DNA from: Lunularia cruciata
Taxonomy: Eukaryota > Streptophyta > Marchantiopsida > Lunulariales > Lunulariaceae
Assembly: GCA_948567375.1 (NCBI GenBank)
Contig: OX419761.1
Location: 10,020,243-10,084,242 of the forward strand
Length of the DNA stretch: 64,000 nt
Reading direction: 5' to 3'
This document shows, piece by piece, positions 21,845 to 33,166 of this stretch (position 1 is the first letter of the stretch; the number at the start of each line of letters is the position of its first letter). A program made the translations under genes and the position numbers. The notes below the pieces were generated by a model, which was not told the DNA's origin, did not search any database, and saw only the letters and a list, made by a program, of their open reading frames with translations.

Positions 21845-22922
21845 ATGATGCCAAAGAAGGGTGAGAAGAAGAGTCCTTCACTCATAGTGAGAAATCTGGT
21901 GATTTGGAGGTTAGACATGATAGCCAAGATCAAATTTTTGAGTAGACTTTACATCACTTTTTTGGCTTGGAATTGGAACTTGAATTTTCCAAGGTTCATG
22001 GCAAAAGTAGCTTTAAGTGATTGTGAAGAGTGACTTGAGAATGAAGAGAAGAGAGGCAATCCAGCTTGATGGATAGAGTTGGATTGGAGATTGGTTTTGG
22101 GGAGAGAGGCTAGTGAGAAAATTGGGGCTACATCCCTTGCGAAAGGAGAGTTTGCAGAGGAGACTAAAGAAATCTGCAATTCCTTCACTATGTCATGTAT
22201 GAAGAATGAGTATAAGGTTTATACCAATCAAGACCCAGTAAGGCAAATTATTGTCGGAGCAATGATAGCACTCTTCAAGCTTGATTAAACCATGTACATG
22301 ATGAAGCATCAAGTGATGTTTTCCCATCAGATATTTGCAAGAGCGGCAATGAATTGGGCAAAGTGTTTTCACCAAAGAATATGGCAGATGGTGTGCTGTT
22401 GGAGAGATCAAGCCTCTCCCCACTATTTGGTACCATTTACTGCACATTTCTACTTTGGGTTGAACTTGATGAAGGAGGTAGAGCAAAGGAAGATAGGGTT
22501 TCACTTTCATTTGGATCTACAAAAAGAAGTAGAAGAGGAAGAGCAACAATACATTTGACATATCCAAAGTAGTGATGAGCACTATGCCAGAATGGGCCAA
22601 CATATGAAGGTAGTAGTAAATATCCCAAAGATGAAAAAGAGAAGTCACCCTATGGAGATGATATCACCTATTGAGACTCAAAAGACAAGAAAGGTGAATC
22701 CGACATATGATATTGTGGTGATCAATTAGTTGTCGGGAGCAAAAGAATCACAAGACAAAGCCAAGTATAGGTCAAAAGACTTGGGAGAAAGAAGAAGAAC
22801 CAAAGCTTACGCTGCAAAGAGAAGATTTGAGCACAGGAAGTGAGGATGAGATGCAAGTTCAACAATGGAGAGAGAACAATGCTGAAGACAAAGATCGAGA
22901 GTTCCCTGCTGTGATTGACCGC
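21845..22922 (+). pseudogene. Family-A ORF relic in A6, N-terminal piece
   Basis: Conserved block 1 (IWRLDMIAKI, YITFLAWNWNLNFP) at 21890-22000, then TGA at the GNPA-Arg site (about 22067). Block 2 (MYMMKHQVMFSHQIFA) lies at 22290-22350, block 3 at 22430-22560, and the linker runs to REFPAVIDRC at 22900-22922. There the frame is cut by family-B copy B2, and it resumes at 25358 with the matching next residues. Confidence 0.6.
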
Positions 22923-25353
22923 TGTCGTGGGGATCGGTTGGTCTTGGGAGTGCGCCAGGCACATGGCTGCTTGCACATGGCGCTTGCGCTTAGACTACTA
23001 GGCTTGTCAAACGTTTAAAACTCTTTGTAATCAGACGCTCTCTCCACTTGCCCGGCTGGCAGTCTTTCTTGCTAGAGCAGCTTGATACCAATCTTTCTAA
23101 ATGTAGGCTCATGGTTAATGGGTTCCTGGATTGGCTTCATTGGCGCAATCATATTTGTCAAGCTTCATTGCCAATGTTAAAGTTTTGTCCATGTTAAGTT
23201 GTGTTCAATGGCTGCAATGTAATTCCTCTAACAAATCACTGTCTATGGCAAGGTTCAGATAATCATGATCAGGTTGGTGACAGGTCTTGGAAACACGGCT
23301 CGACTAAGACTGAGAGCTCCAAGACTGGAGTTCTCTCATGTATACTATTCACGGACTAAGGATTCACATTCATCAAGGAAGTATATATTTATCGTAATCC
23401 CAAGCCTTGCAGTTATAAATATTTGAGGGAAACCGAAGCAGCTTCAAACAATACAATGACTGACTAAAGTCGTCAATGGCAAAGCATGTACACAAAGGAG
23501 TAGAACTAAGCAAGTTTTACATCCTAATCCTTACAATTCTTAGCCCTCCGTTTCTCCCGAAACTCCTTCTGTCCACCCATCAACTCCTGGAAAACATTGA
23601 TGCTTTGAGAAAGAACACTTTGTTACTTCACAAAATTCCATTCTCAGCCCTTCATCTTTGAAACTCCTGCAAATTCTCCTTTGAAACTTGTCTAGCATTT
23701 CCCAAAAGAACCCTACTGTCATTTCCCGAAAGCCCTCTGTCCAGCACTCATCTTTCTTAAAATTTTCACACTGTCAGCATGTACACTCCCGCAAACTTCT
23801 CCTTTGAAAAAAACCCTCTTTCATTTCCTGAAAACCCCCTGTTCAGCCCTTCTCCTTCTCCAAAATCCTGCAACCTCTCCTTTGCAAAGCTCGTCATGCA
23901 TCTCCCAAAAGAACCCTACTGTCATTTCCCGAAGGCTCTCTGTCCAGCCCTCATCTTTCACAAAAATTTCACACTATCAGCATGTACACTCCTGCAAACT
24001 TCTCCTTTGAAAAAAACCCTATGTCATTTCTTGAAAACCCTCTGTTCAGCCCTTCTCCTTCTCCAAAATCCTGCAACCTCTCCTTTGCAAAGCTCGTATG
24101 GCATTTCCCAAAAGAACCCTACTGTCATTTCCCGAAAGCTCTCTGTCCAGCCCTCATCTTTCTCAAAAATTTCACACTGTCAGCATGTACACTCCCACAG
24201 ACTTCTCCTCTGAAAAAACCCTCTGTCATTTCCTGAAAACCCCATGTTCTTCTTTGCAAAGCTCGTATGGCATTTCCCGAAAGAACACTACTGTCATTTC
24301 CCAAAAGCTCTCTGTCCAGCCCTCATCTTTCTCGAAAATTTCACACTGTTAGCATGTACACTCCCGCAAACTTCTCCTTTGAAAAAACCCTCTGTCATGT
24401 CCTGAAAACCATCTGTTCAGCCCTTCTCCTTCTCAAAAGTCCTGCAACCTTTCCTTTGCAAAGCTCGTCTGGCATTTCCCGAAAGAACCCTACTGTCATT
24501 TCCCGAAAGCTCTCTGTCCAGCCCTCATCTTTCTTGAAAATTTCACATTGTCAGTATGTACATCTGTTCAGCCCTTCTCCTTCTCAAAAGTCCTGCAACC
24601 TTTCCTTTGCAAAGCTCGTCTGGCATTTCCCGAAAGAACCCTACTGTCATTTCCCGAAAGCTCTCTGTCCAGCCCTCATCTTTCTTGAAAATTTCACATT
24701 GTCAGTATGTACACTCCCGCAAACTTCTCCTTTGAAAAAGCCCTCTGTCATGTCCTGAAAACCCCCTATTCAGCCCTTCTCCTTCTCAAAAATCCTGCAA
24801 CCTCTCCTTTGCAAAGCTCGTCTGGCATTTCCCGAAAGAACCCTACTGTCATTTCCCAAAAGCTCTCTGTCCAGCCCTCATCTTTCTCGAAAATTTCACA
24901 TTGTTAGCATGTACACTCCCGCAAACTTCTCCTTTGGAAAAACCATCTGTCATTTCCTGAAAACCCCCTGTTCAGCCCTTCTCCTTCTCAAAAATCCTGC
25001 AACCTCTCCTTTGCAAAGCTCGTTTGGCATTTCCCGAAAGAACCCTACTGTCATTTCCAGAAAGCTCTCTGTCCTGCTCTCATCTTTTCAAAAAATTTTG
25101 AGACCCCCCATAACATAGTAATCCTCCAATGGTTAAGTGACAAGCCAAATACCCTGAGCTTATGTAACATTAAAAAAAATTAAAAAATCCGCCATTCAAT
25201 TTCCTCCCTTCCTTAACACAAGAGAAAGCCTTAAGCTTATAGGAACACAAAGCAACTGCCGGTTTCACCATAACATAAACCATTGAGTTCACTAACATGA
25301 AAACTTACACCAAATGGCACCAATACAACGTGTAGATTATTTTCCCGATGACA
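22923..25353 (+). mobile_element. Family-B element, copy B2 (2.43 kb)
   Basis: Inserted in the A6 ORF between residues aligned to IDR and the following GGD. Starts TGTCGTGGGGATCGG and ends TTTTCCCGATGAC(A). The sequence ACCGC occurs at 22918-22922 and again at 25353-25357, a candidate 5-bp TSD overlapping the last A. Content: a 0.55-kb unique left part resembling B3 over its first 60 bp and again near 23310; a CT-rich body with a 200-bp tandem array; an A-rich right part; then CACCAAATGGCACCAATAC and GATTATTTTCCC. No credible gene. Confidence 0.65.
23779..25075 (+). repeat. About 202-bp tandem array (7 units) inside B2
   Basis: Units open with ATGTACACTCCCGCAAACTTC at 23779, 23982, about 24184, 24356, about 24557 (left part missing), 24707 and 24909. 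Periods are about 202 bp except two shorter units (about 172 and 150 bp). Units are roughly 90 percent identical. Each contains TTTCCTGAAAACCCCCTGTTC, CTGCAACCTCTCCTTTGCAAAG and CATTTCCCGAAAG. Frames run through the array only because it is low in stops; they are not genes. Confidence 0.9.
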
Positions 25354-25357
25354 CCGC

Positions 25358-26197
25358 ACGGGAGGAGGAGATATTTTGTGTCTAGAATTATCAAGGATGG
25401 TGATACAAGAAACTCTAGAAGCCAAGCCAAAGTTAGTGTTTGAGAAAGGGAGGAGATCAAAGAGAAGTGTGCCTATTGCTAGTGTAGAAATGAGCAAAGT
25501 AAGCCTACTATATGAAGAAGGAGAAAGCTCAGATGAGATGCCTCTAAGAGTGAGGAGATTGAGACTTTGGAGTAAAGCTCTTGAAGAAGAAGTGAAGAGT
25601 GTAAAACTTGAAGAACCAAACATTGCAAGAGTCTTTGATGGGGTAGAGTACTTGTCAAAGATTGTTTGTCCATTGTTGTTGCAGTTGAAGAAGAAGAAGA
25701 AGAAGAGAGAAGAGTTAAGAGGCAATCAGGTAGAGTTGAAAGATGAATTGAAAGTAGTACAATACATGAGTGAAGAAAGTTTGGAGTTGAGAAGGAAGTT
25801 AATCCATGGAGAGAGGGAAGAAAAAAAACTTTGGACTCAAGTAAAGCTTAGGAGGAAGGAGATTGAGAGCCCCATTAAGGATTTTGTAAAGAGAAGTGAA
25901 GCAATGACAAAGCAAGAAGAAGATTAGGAGGAGCAGATGGCAAAGACTGAGACCTTGAGGGCAGAAGTGCATGATGCACAAGTGGAAGTTATTCATTTCA
26001 AGGCTATGGTAGCAGTCATGGGACAAGAGTTAGAGAGCTTGAAGACAAGTGTGGCGGAGAAAGATTGAGCTTGGCAAAGAGAGTTAACTACAAAAGCTCA
26101 TGAGGAGTAGAGGTTGCATGGGTTGATCATAGGAATGGAAGTGCAGCTCAGGAAAAATGTGAAAGGAGAAGGAAGCATTAAAGGCCAAGTTGGAAGA
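25358..26197 (+). pseudogene. Family-A ORF relic in A6, middle piece
   Basis: Resumes after B2 with GGD-type residues, then an open stretch 25376-25927: PKLVFEKGRRSKRSV, DEMPLRVRRLRLWSK, FDGVEYLSKIVCPLL and a Lys/Glu-rich coiled coil. One stop at 25927, then a continuation to LKAKLED at 26197, where A7 is inserted; the frame continues after A7 at 29893 as EVKMYREEL. Confidence 0.7.
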
Positions 26198-29100
26198 TGT
26201 GGTACCCACATTTTTTGTTTTTCTATGGTTAGTAGTGGTTAAGAGACAAAGTAAGCATGGAAAAGTCAAATTGCGGACAAAGAATGGACAAAAGTAACTT
26301 CGGAGGAAAGCCAAAGAAGCTGACATTGGAGGAGGAGGTACTCGGAAGAAGAGTACGTCGGAAAAAGTCTGAAGATCACCATCTTCGGGTTGGAAGACGC
26401 AGGAAAGACAAAGACCATTTAACAACCTCTATATGTGGCAAGAAAGTACATTTCAAGAAACGGTGGAGGCAAAAGAATCATGTCTTGACATTGACCGGGA
26501 GTGCACGCAGAAGAGAGAAATTCACCAACAAAATTGACTGAAGAATGACTGCAATTTGGGGCAATATAAAATTGCAACTGCGCAGGGGGAAGTTGAACAC
26601 TGTGAGTAAATTTCCAATTCCTTTGAGTAGTCGTCCTGCAATAATGCATGTCCGGAAGCCATCGAAAGTGAGATTTTCCAAAACCTTGAGGGAGTTAGAG
26701 TGTCTCGTCCAAGAGAGGGTCTTGTTTTCCAACAGCATAGAACAAGAGAACAAATCATGGCAAAGAAGGTGGCCAACGCATTGGCGGTGAGAGGTTTGGC
26801 AATCCAAAGAGTGGATGTAGTAGCTAGAATCAAAGTCTTGATTAGACTTCGTATTACATTTTTAGCATGGAACTGGAATTTCAGTTTCTTGGGAGTAATG
26901 GCAGAGATTGCTGCCAGTAATTGTGAGGAGGGTCCTGAGGTGGAAGGGAAGAGAGGCAATCCGGCTTGATGGATTGAGTCGGATTTGAAGTGAGTATTGG
27001 GGAGAGAAGCAGGAGAGCCGACATGGATCACCTTCTATCGGAAGTGTGATGCAGTAGAGGAGACGGCGGAGATCCGCAACTTGTTTTTCACTCCGAGAAC
27101 TACAAATGGTTACAAGGTGGAGTCCTATCGGGACCCGATCCAAAGAAGTATCGTGGGAGCAATGATGGCCATGTTCAAGCCAAAACGGATGACCTACGTG
27201 ACCATGCAGCAGGCCGTCTTTTTCCATCAAATGTTTGTAGGAGTTCTAGTTAATTGGGCGAGGTGTTTTCATCACCGAACAAGGCATATGGTGGTGAATT
27301 GGAGAACGGGCTCGCCACCGCATTATTTTGCACCATTCGCAGCTCACTTCTACTTCAGGCTGAACTTGCTATCCAAAGACAAGCGTCATCATATGGTGTC
27401 ACACATGCACCCCGATTTGAGACGGGAAGCAGACGATGAGGAGCGCCAGTATATGCTTCATCTTTGAGCAAATGACGAGTACTTTGCAAGGACGGGATAG
27501 TGGAAAATCAAAGACGTTACTAGTCCAAAGATGAAGAAGCACATCAAACCCAAAGAAGCCAAGTCGTCTCTTATGCAAAGAAAGACTCGGCGGTTGATGT
27601 TGAAGACAACAAAAGTTGTAAGAGGGGCATCATTGGGATTGGAGTCTGGAGAGGAGACGGAGTTGCAAGAAGAGGACTTGGAAGAAGAAGAGCTCACCTT
27701 GAAAAGTGAGGAGTCTAGGAGCAAAAGTGATGGAGAGCCAGAAGTCCAGCGATTGGTGGCAGTAAGTGAGGCTGGTCAGGCAATGGTGGTGAACACGTCA
27801 AGACCAGAAGAGGAGGCAGAGAATCCCGCGGGGCCAAGTTCAAGAGGCCAAAACAAAGACAGCGCCAACATGATGAAGATACAAAGATCGCAACTTCGGA
27901 TGAAGGAGCCGATGATGGAAGGGATGACTCCAGACAAAGATGGCAAGGAAGAAGAAAAGTTTGTCGGGATATCATATTTGACGAAGGTGGTCACACCATT
28001 ACTGGAGCGATTGAAGGAACATCAGAGAGAAATTCCCCAAGATCGTAGAAAGGAAATGAATGAGCTGCAGGTGGTGAAGCATCTGTTGAGTGAAGTGAAG
28101 GGGTTGTAGGAGCAACAAGTCCAAAGACATAAAGAAATTGAAGAACTTCGGAGGGAAGAAGGTTTGAGGAAGAAAACGCTGGCCCTGCTACAAGGAAGCT
28201 ATGCAGAGAAGGAGAAGGAGTTGCAGAGGCAAGCCAGAGAATTGAAGGAGTAGGCGATGTGGTTGAGCAAAACAAAGGAAGAAGTGAGTATAGTGCGCAT
28301 CAAGAATGTTCATTTGAAGGCGATGAACATCGTAATGGAGCAGGAGTTGGACAGCTTGAAGAAAAGTGCCGCAGCAAAAGATCAAGCATGGCAGAGAGAG
28401 TTGGCGTCTAGACAAGAAGAAGAAGAGCAATTGCGAGAACTTGTCAAGAACACGGAACAGCAAAATATGCAGTATGCAAAGGAGAAGAAGATGCTTGCTG
28501 CAGAATACGAAGACGAGTTGAAGATGTATTGGAAGGAGTTGAAGGTAGAACGCTCTCGAGGATATGAGTCGGAATCAGTAGGAGAAGTTGTAGGGAAATT
28601 AAGAGCGATCTTAAGCACAGAGGCTGAAGGGAGATTGGAAGAAGCTCGCCTACATGAGTTGAAATTACTTGTGCAGGAAACTTGGAAGAGAAAAGCCAAG
28701 GATGTGGACATGAACACCTTGTTGATCCGATTGAGAGAACACGTAGATAGGAAAATGTTAGAAGTAGAGAACAATGTTAGTCTTAGACTGGATTTAGTCA
28801 ATTCAAAGTTAGAGAAAATTCGGAATAGTGTGACAGTGGAGAAGAAATCCGATGTCGCAGCAGTAGGTATGCAAGTACCATCAGACTTGAGGACTGATAC
28901 ATTAGAGAAGAGTGGGTCGGGAAATAAGAATGTAGATAGATTACCCGTGAGCTCAATTGTAGATTGTAGTGAAGAAGTCATAGAATTAGTGAAGAAATTA
29001 GTAGAATCAGTCATACCCAAAGAAGGTGAAGTAGTAGGAAGATCATCGGGTTTGGAAGCCGATGATGAGGTTGACATCGGATTGAGATAAAAGTCACTTT

Positions 29101-29887
29101 TGAGATAGGAAGAGGCAGATATGAAGAGATAGACTGTCACTTAGGATCTGCAGGTAGGAAGAGATGTTAGGAAGTGGTGCTAGGTAGGCAAGTCTACCAT
29201 TTGCTCCAGTATTTAAGTGGAGCAATTGCAGTATGATGTTATTCAGTATTCATATTTCTAAAGATAGATAAAGCGAAGTGTTGTTCTCAATACTCGTCGC
29301 TTAAGCTTAATTCCGATTGTCAATTTTGTGTTTGTGTTTGTGAGTGTGTGGAGAATTCTGAAGTGCAAGTCAATGTGTCTATAGATGTTCGAATCTGCAG
29401 CCTTGATCTTCATTTTGTGTGTTTGATCCTGAGTGAAGTGCATCGGAGCAATGCCTTGACAGATCTGAGAGGAATTGTAGTGTTGGTAGTATTCTGCATT
29501 GGCGAGTGCAGCACGAAGTTGATGTGAAGTAATTTTGATCAAGGAAGTTGTGCCTTTAATGGAGGGGTGGAACACAATTCTGAGGCAAAATCGGTCTTTG
29601 TAGTGAAGTGCCGTCTTTGGGAGAATCTGAATCATCACAATCAAGAGTTGTTTGGACAGAATTTGCTATGATGTGATTATGTGTGTGTGTATTCGTGACA
29701 GGTTGTCAAGATTGTGAGCTTGTTACTCTCTTCTCGGTGTAGTTTCTACCTGAGAGATTAAAGAAGACATCAAGAAGAACTGCAATTGTGAATTTTGACT
29801 TTGTATTTGACCAATTCTAGATATCTCTACAGGAACGAACTTTACTTACCCAATTACCGCAAAAGTGATATTTGCCGGGTTGTCATA
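26198..29887 (+). mobile_element. Family-A element A7, nested inside A6 (3.69 kb)
   Basis: Starts TGTGGTACCCACATTTTTTG and ends GGGTTGTCATA (CACA with one change). Exact 5-bp TSD GAAGA at 26193-26197 and 29888-29892. Removing A7 rejoins the A6 coiled-coil frame (LKAKLED then EVKMYREEL), which shows both the insertion boundaries and that A7 is younger than A6. First TATAAA 26565-26570, second TATTTAA 29210-29216. Confidence 0.92.
26545..29090 (+). pseudogene. Family-A protein ORF in A7 (well preserved)
   Basis: Readable nearly end to end in pieces 26545-26790, 26700-26969, 26997-27467, 27531-28109 and 28257-29090, separated by single stops or shifts. Block 1: VRGLAIQRVDVVARI and ITFLAWNWNFSF. 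TGA replaces Arg after GNPA (about 26967). Block 2: NGYKVESYRDP, MTYVTMQQAVFFHQMF. Block 3: PHYFAPFAAHFYFRLNLL, HMHPDLR, RQYML. Then an acidic linker rich in SEES and GPSSRGQ, YLTKVVTPLLERLKEH, a long coiled coil with QELDSLKKSAAAKDQAWQREL-like heptads (first residue aside), and the C-terminal tail ending at DDEVDIG. A conserved MAKKVAN start lies at about 26756. Function unknown. Confidence 0.75.
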
Positions 29888-31249
29888 GAAGATGAGGTGA
29901 AGATGTATAGGGAGGAGTTGTAGGTGGAGAGAGAGAGAAGTTGAAGATACATAGTCTAGAGATAGTTGCAGAAGTAGTATTGATAGTGAAGGTGATGCTG
30001 AGCACAATATTGAAAGTTTAATTGGAAGAAACAAGACTGCATGAATTGAAATTGCTAGTGCAAGAAAGTGAAGGATGTATAGTTGATTAAGTTATTGATA
30101 AGTTTGAGAGATCAAGTAGATAAAGAAGATGTTAGAGGTAGGAGAAAATGTTTGTCTCAGATTAGATGTAGCAAGAAGGGAGTTAAATGAGATTTGGAAT
30201 CCAAAGAAGAACATCCAATCCAAAGATAGAGAGGTAGGAATGCAAGTTACTATGGATGAGCTTTCTAAGACATTAGAGAAAAGTGGGTCAAAAGACAAAT
30301 ATGTAGGTAGAATGCCCATGAGTGCAATTGTAGCTCATAGTGAAGAAGTAGAAGAAAAAGTAGAGGATGTAGCAATATAAGATAAACCCAAAGAAGGAGA
30401 AATTCTTGAAGGAACATCAGGTTTGGAAGCCAAAGATGACGTTGACTACAGAATGAAGTAGTAACTATTTTGGGATTTGAAGAGGCAAATATGAAGAGGT
30501 GCATTGTCATTTTGGATCTGCATGTTGGTAAAGTTGTCAAGAAAGTGGAAAATAGTTAGGTAGCTATCAAAGTGCTAAACCTATTTAAAGGAGGCATTCA
30601 CATTGTATTGTTGTTCAGTATCTATATTTTCAAAGTTGATTAAGTGAAGTGTTGTAACTTAGTGCTTGTCATTTCAGCTTAATGCCAAGTATCAATTCAG
30701 AGTGTGTTTATGAGTGTTTGGAGAATTTTGAAGCGCAAGTCAATGAGCTTGTTGGATATTGGATTCCACAATGTTGATTTCATTCTGAGTGTTTGATCCT
30801 CAATGGACAGCAATTGAAGCAATGCCTTGACAAATCTGAGAAGAATTATAGTGTTGGTAGTATTCTGCACTGGTAAGCATAGTGTGGGGTTGATGCAAAG
30901 CAATTTTGATCAAGGAAGTTGTGCCATCAGTGGAGGAGTGGAACATAATTTTGAGGTAAAGTCTTCTCGTAGTGAAGTAGCGTTCTTTGAGAAAATCTGA
31001 ATCATCACAATCAAGATAGTTTGGAAAGATTGAATAGTATTGTGATAATGGAGTGTTTAGTTGTCATGAGATTGTGATCAGTGCTTGGTACTCTCTTTTG
31101 GGTGTGATTTCTACCTGAGAGATTGAAGATGCAACCAAGAAGAACTACATTGTGATTGTTTTACTTCATATTTGACCAATTTTGACTCATATCTCTATGG
31201 GAACAAAATTTTACTTACTGATTACCAAAAAGTGATACCTGATGTCACA
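29888..31249 (+). pseudogene. A6 C-terminal coding relic and terminal domain
   Basis: Coding relic from 29893 to about 30460: EVKMYREEL, a broken coiled coil, then an open stretch 30129-30380 with LEVGENVCLRLDVA and KTLEKSGSKDKYV. Followed by the terminal domain with TATTTAA at 30582-30588 and the end signature to TGTCACA at 31249. Confidence 0.65.
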
Positions 31250-31303
31250 CTCGGACCTTGGTATGATGTGCTACCCCAAGGCCTTACCTCTTGGGTCTGG
31301 TAC
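31250..31303 (+). mobile_element. Fragment E, left piece
   Basis: A 54-bp stretch between A6 and A8. It joins to the sequence after A8 (33167 onward) through the A8 TSD GGTAC, so it belongs to the same host sequence as the gag fragment on its right. Nothing else can be said about it. Confidence 0.4.
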
Positions 31304-33166
31304 TGTGGTACCCACATTTTTCATTTTGGACGAGTTTTGAAGAAGAAGTGCCTTGCTGAAACCAAATGGAGAAGAAATGAGAGGAAACTTGTGTTTTGAT
31401 CAGACCCAAGGAAGTCAACTTCATGTAAGAGGAAAAAGGACTCGGACTGAATCAGACCTAAAGAAGCTTACTTCATGTCAGAGGATGAAAAAACTTGGAT
31501 CAGACGTCGAAGGAGGGCAAACCCGAAGGAGGAAGGGAAGTTATAGGTTAGGATTCTTGCAGGTGCCATATCTCAGTGATGACAACTCCAAATCATACGT
31601 GCTATATCTCGGTAGAAGCATCTTGTTTAGAGCTTTCCATTTCCACAAAAATTGTAGAGTTTGGAGGTCTATACAAGAAGTGACAAGCATTTAGTTGATG
31701 TACAAAGTAGTTTAATGTCTTCGTGTTGGTGTCTTTGGGTCAATGTGACTTTAGATTTTGGACTTTGGGTTTACATGACTTCACCTCAAGACAAATATGA
31801 TTCAACCCAAGGTAGTCGGACCTCAAAGTGCAGTGAAGGTGACTTTGGGAATCTTGCTAGAGGTATTAGAGGTAGTTAGAGTACCCATGACTTCAATTTT
31901 AGTTATAATTGAAGATAGGAGAGAATTAGAAGAGAAATAGTAGTAGTGAATAAAACCAAAGTGCAAGATCAGACTGTAAGTGTCTTTGAGTCAATTACAT
32001 GAGTGATTAGGAGAAAGTGGGTTTCAAATTGAAGGCATAGATAGTGTACCCATGTTTTCAATTACAATTCTTGATGATGACACAATAGAATTAGTTAAGG
32101 AATTGATAGTAGTTAGACCCAAAGTAAGAGAGATAGGAATGCAGGGTTTAGGGTCGTAAGATTTGACATTTGACATTTTAGAGAAGAGTGGGTTGGGAGA
32201 TAAAGTGATAAAAAGGTTATCCATGACCTTAATTGTAGATCAGAGTAAAGAAGTAGTAGAATTAGTAGAGGACTTAGTAGTTGTGAACCTAAGGATAGAG
32301 TAGTAGTGAGTGAAGTTACTTTGGGTTTGGGTTTGAAAGCCAATGATGAAGTAGACATCGGATTGGATTAGAAACAGTTTTGAGAATTGAAGAGGCAGAT
32401 ATGAAGAGGTGCATTGTTATTTTGGATCTGTAGGTTTGTAGAGTTGTTAGGAAATGGTATTTTTGTTAGAATTGTTGATTGCTTCACTATTTAAGAGTAG
32501 CATTCGCAGTCATATGTTGTTTAGTGCTCATTATTTTTTAGAATAGATAAAGCAAAATGCTATGAAGTAGTGCTTGTTGCTTGAGCTTGATTTTGAGTAT
32601 CAACATTGTGTATGTGATTGTAAGTGTATGGAGAAATTTGGAGTGCAAGTCAGTGTGCTTGTTGGATGTTGGATTCCGTAGCCTTGATCTTCATTCTATG
32701 TGTTGGATCCTAAGTAAAGTGCAATCAGAGCAATGCCTTGATAGATCTGAGAGGAATTGTAGTGTTGGTAGTATTTTTCATTTTTGAGTGCAGCGTAGAG
32801 TTGATATGAAGCAATTTTGATCAAGGAAGTTGTACCTTTAGTGGAGGGGTGGAACACAATTCTGAGGCAAGGTTGTTTTGCAGTGAAGTGCCATTTTTGG
32901 GAGAGCCTAAATCATCACAATCAAGATTGTTTGGAAAGAATTGAAGATGTTGTGATTAAGGAGTGTGAATTCATGACAAGACTGCAAGTCAGTGCTTGTT
33001 ACTCTCTTCTGGGTGTGATTTCTACCTGAGAGATTAAAGACGCAATCAAGAAGAACTACATTGTTACTGTTTGACTTTGTTTTTGACCAATTCTGACTTG
33101 TATCTCTACGGGAACAAAATTTACTTACTTGATTACCACAAAATTGATATCTGTTGGATTGTCACT
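31304..33166 (+). mobile_element. Short family-A variant, copy A8 (1.86 kb)
   Basis: Starts TGTGGTACCCACATTTTTCA and ends GGATTGTCACT. Exact 5-bp TSD GGTAC at 31299-31303 and 33167-33171. It has the family 5' end, a different interior (about 31480-31870), a C-terminal relic of the ORF (31980-32371), TATTTAA at 32488-32494 and the full terminal domain. It lacks blocks 1-3 and most of the coiled coil. A10 on the minus strand shares the same short interior, so this is a subfamily, not a random deletion. Confidence 0.82.
31860..32371 (+). pseudogene. C-terminal remnant of family-A ORF in A8
   Basis: Short frame pieces with the family tail pattern, apparently repeated: VPMTSILVIIED, then SVPMFSITILDDDTIELVKEL, LDILEKSG-like (FDILEKSGLGDK), and finally SLGFESNDEV-like residues before the stop near 32371. 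The motif (hydrophobic-I-x-D-x-x-x-V-x-x-L, then LEKSG) seems to occur more than once in the tail. Confidence 0.45.

Larger units (their letters stand above)
21262..31249 (+). mobile_element. Family-A element A6, split by B2 and A7
   Basis: Composite of three pieces: 21262-22922, 25354-26197 and 29893-31249, totalling about 3.86 kb, the normal family length. The start reads TGGGGTAC…CACACATTTTTTGG, slightly altered; the end is GATGTCACA. First TATAAA 21652-21657, second TATTTAA 30582-30588. The 5-bp flanks (AGAAA and CTCGG) do not match, and the left flank is Gypsy integrase sequence with a purine-rich end, so A6 could be a 3' LTR rather than a solo unit. Confidence 0.7.

Noticed and set aside
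23779-25075. CRISPR-like array
   Set aside because: Units are about 202 bp of continuous repeat with no short repeat/spacer alternation, in plant-type DNA.
23779-25118. Series of overlapping Ser/Pro/Leu-rich ORFs in the 202-bp array
   Set aside because: They are present in several frames only because the tandem unit is poor in stops; composition follows CT bias and no protein domain is seen.
28382-29140. A 252-codon antisense frame opposite the A7 coiled coil
   Set aside because: Shadow of the sense frame; Ser/Thr/Asn/Phe-rich reading is the complement of Glu/Lys/Leu-rich coding, and the same shadow occurs opposite other copies.
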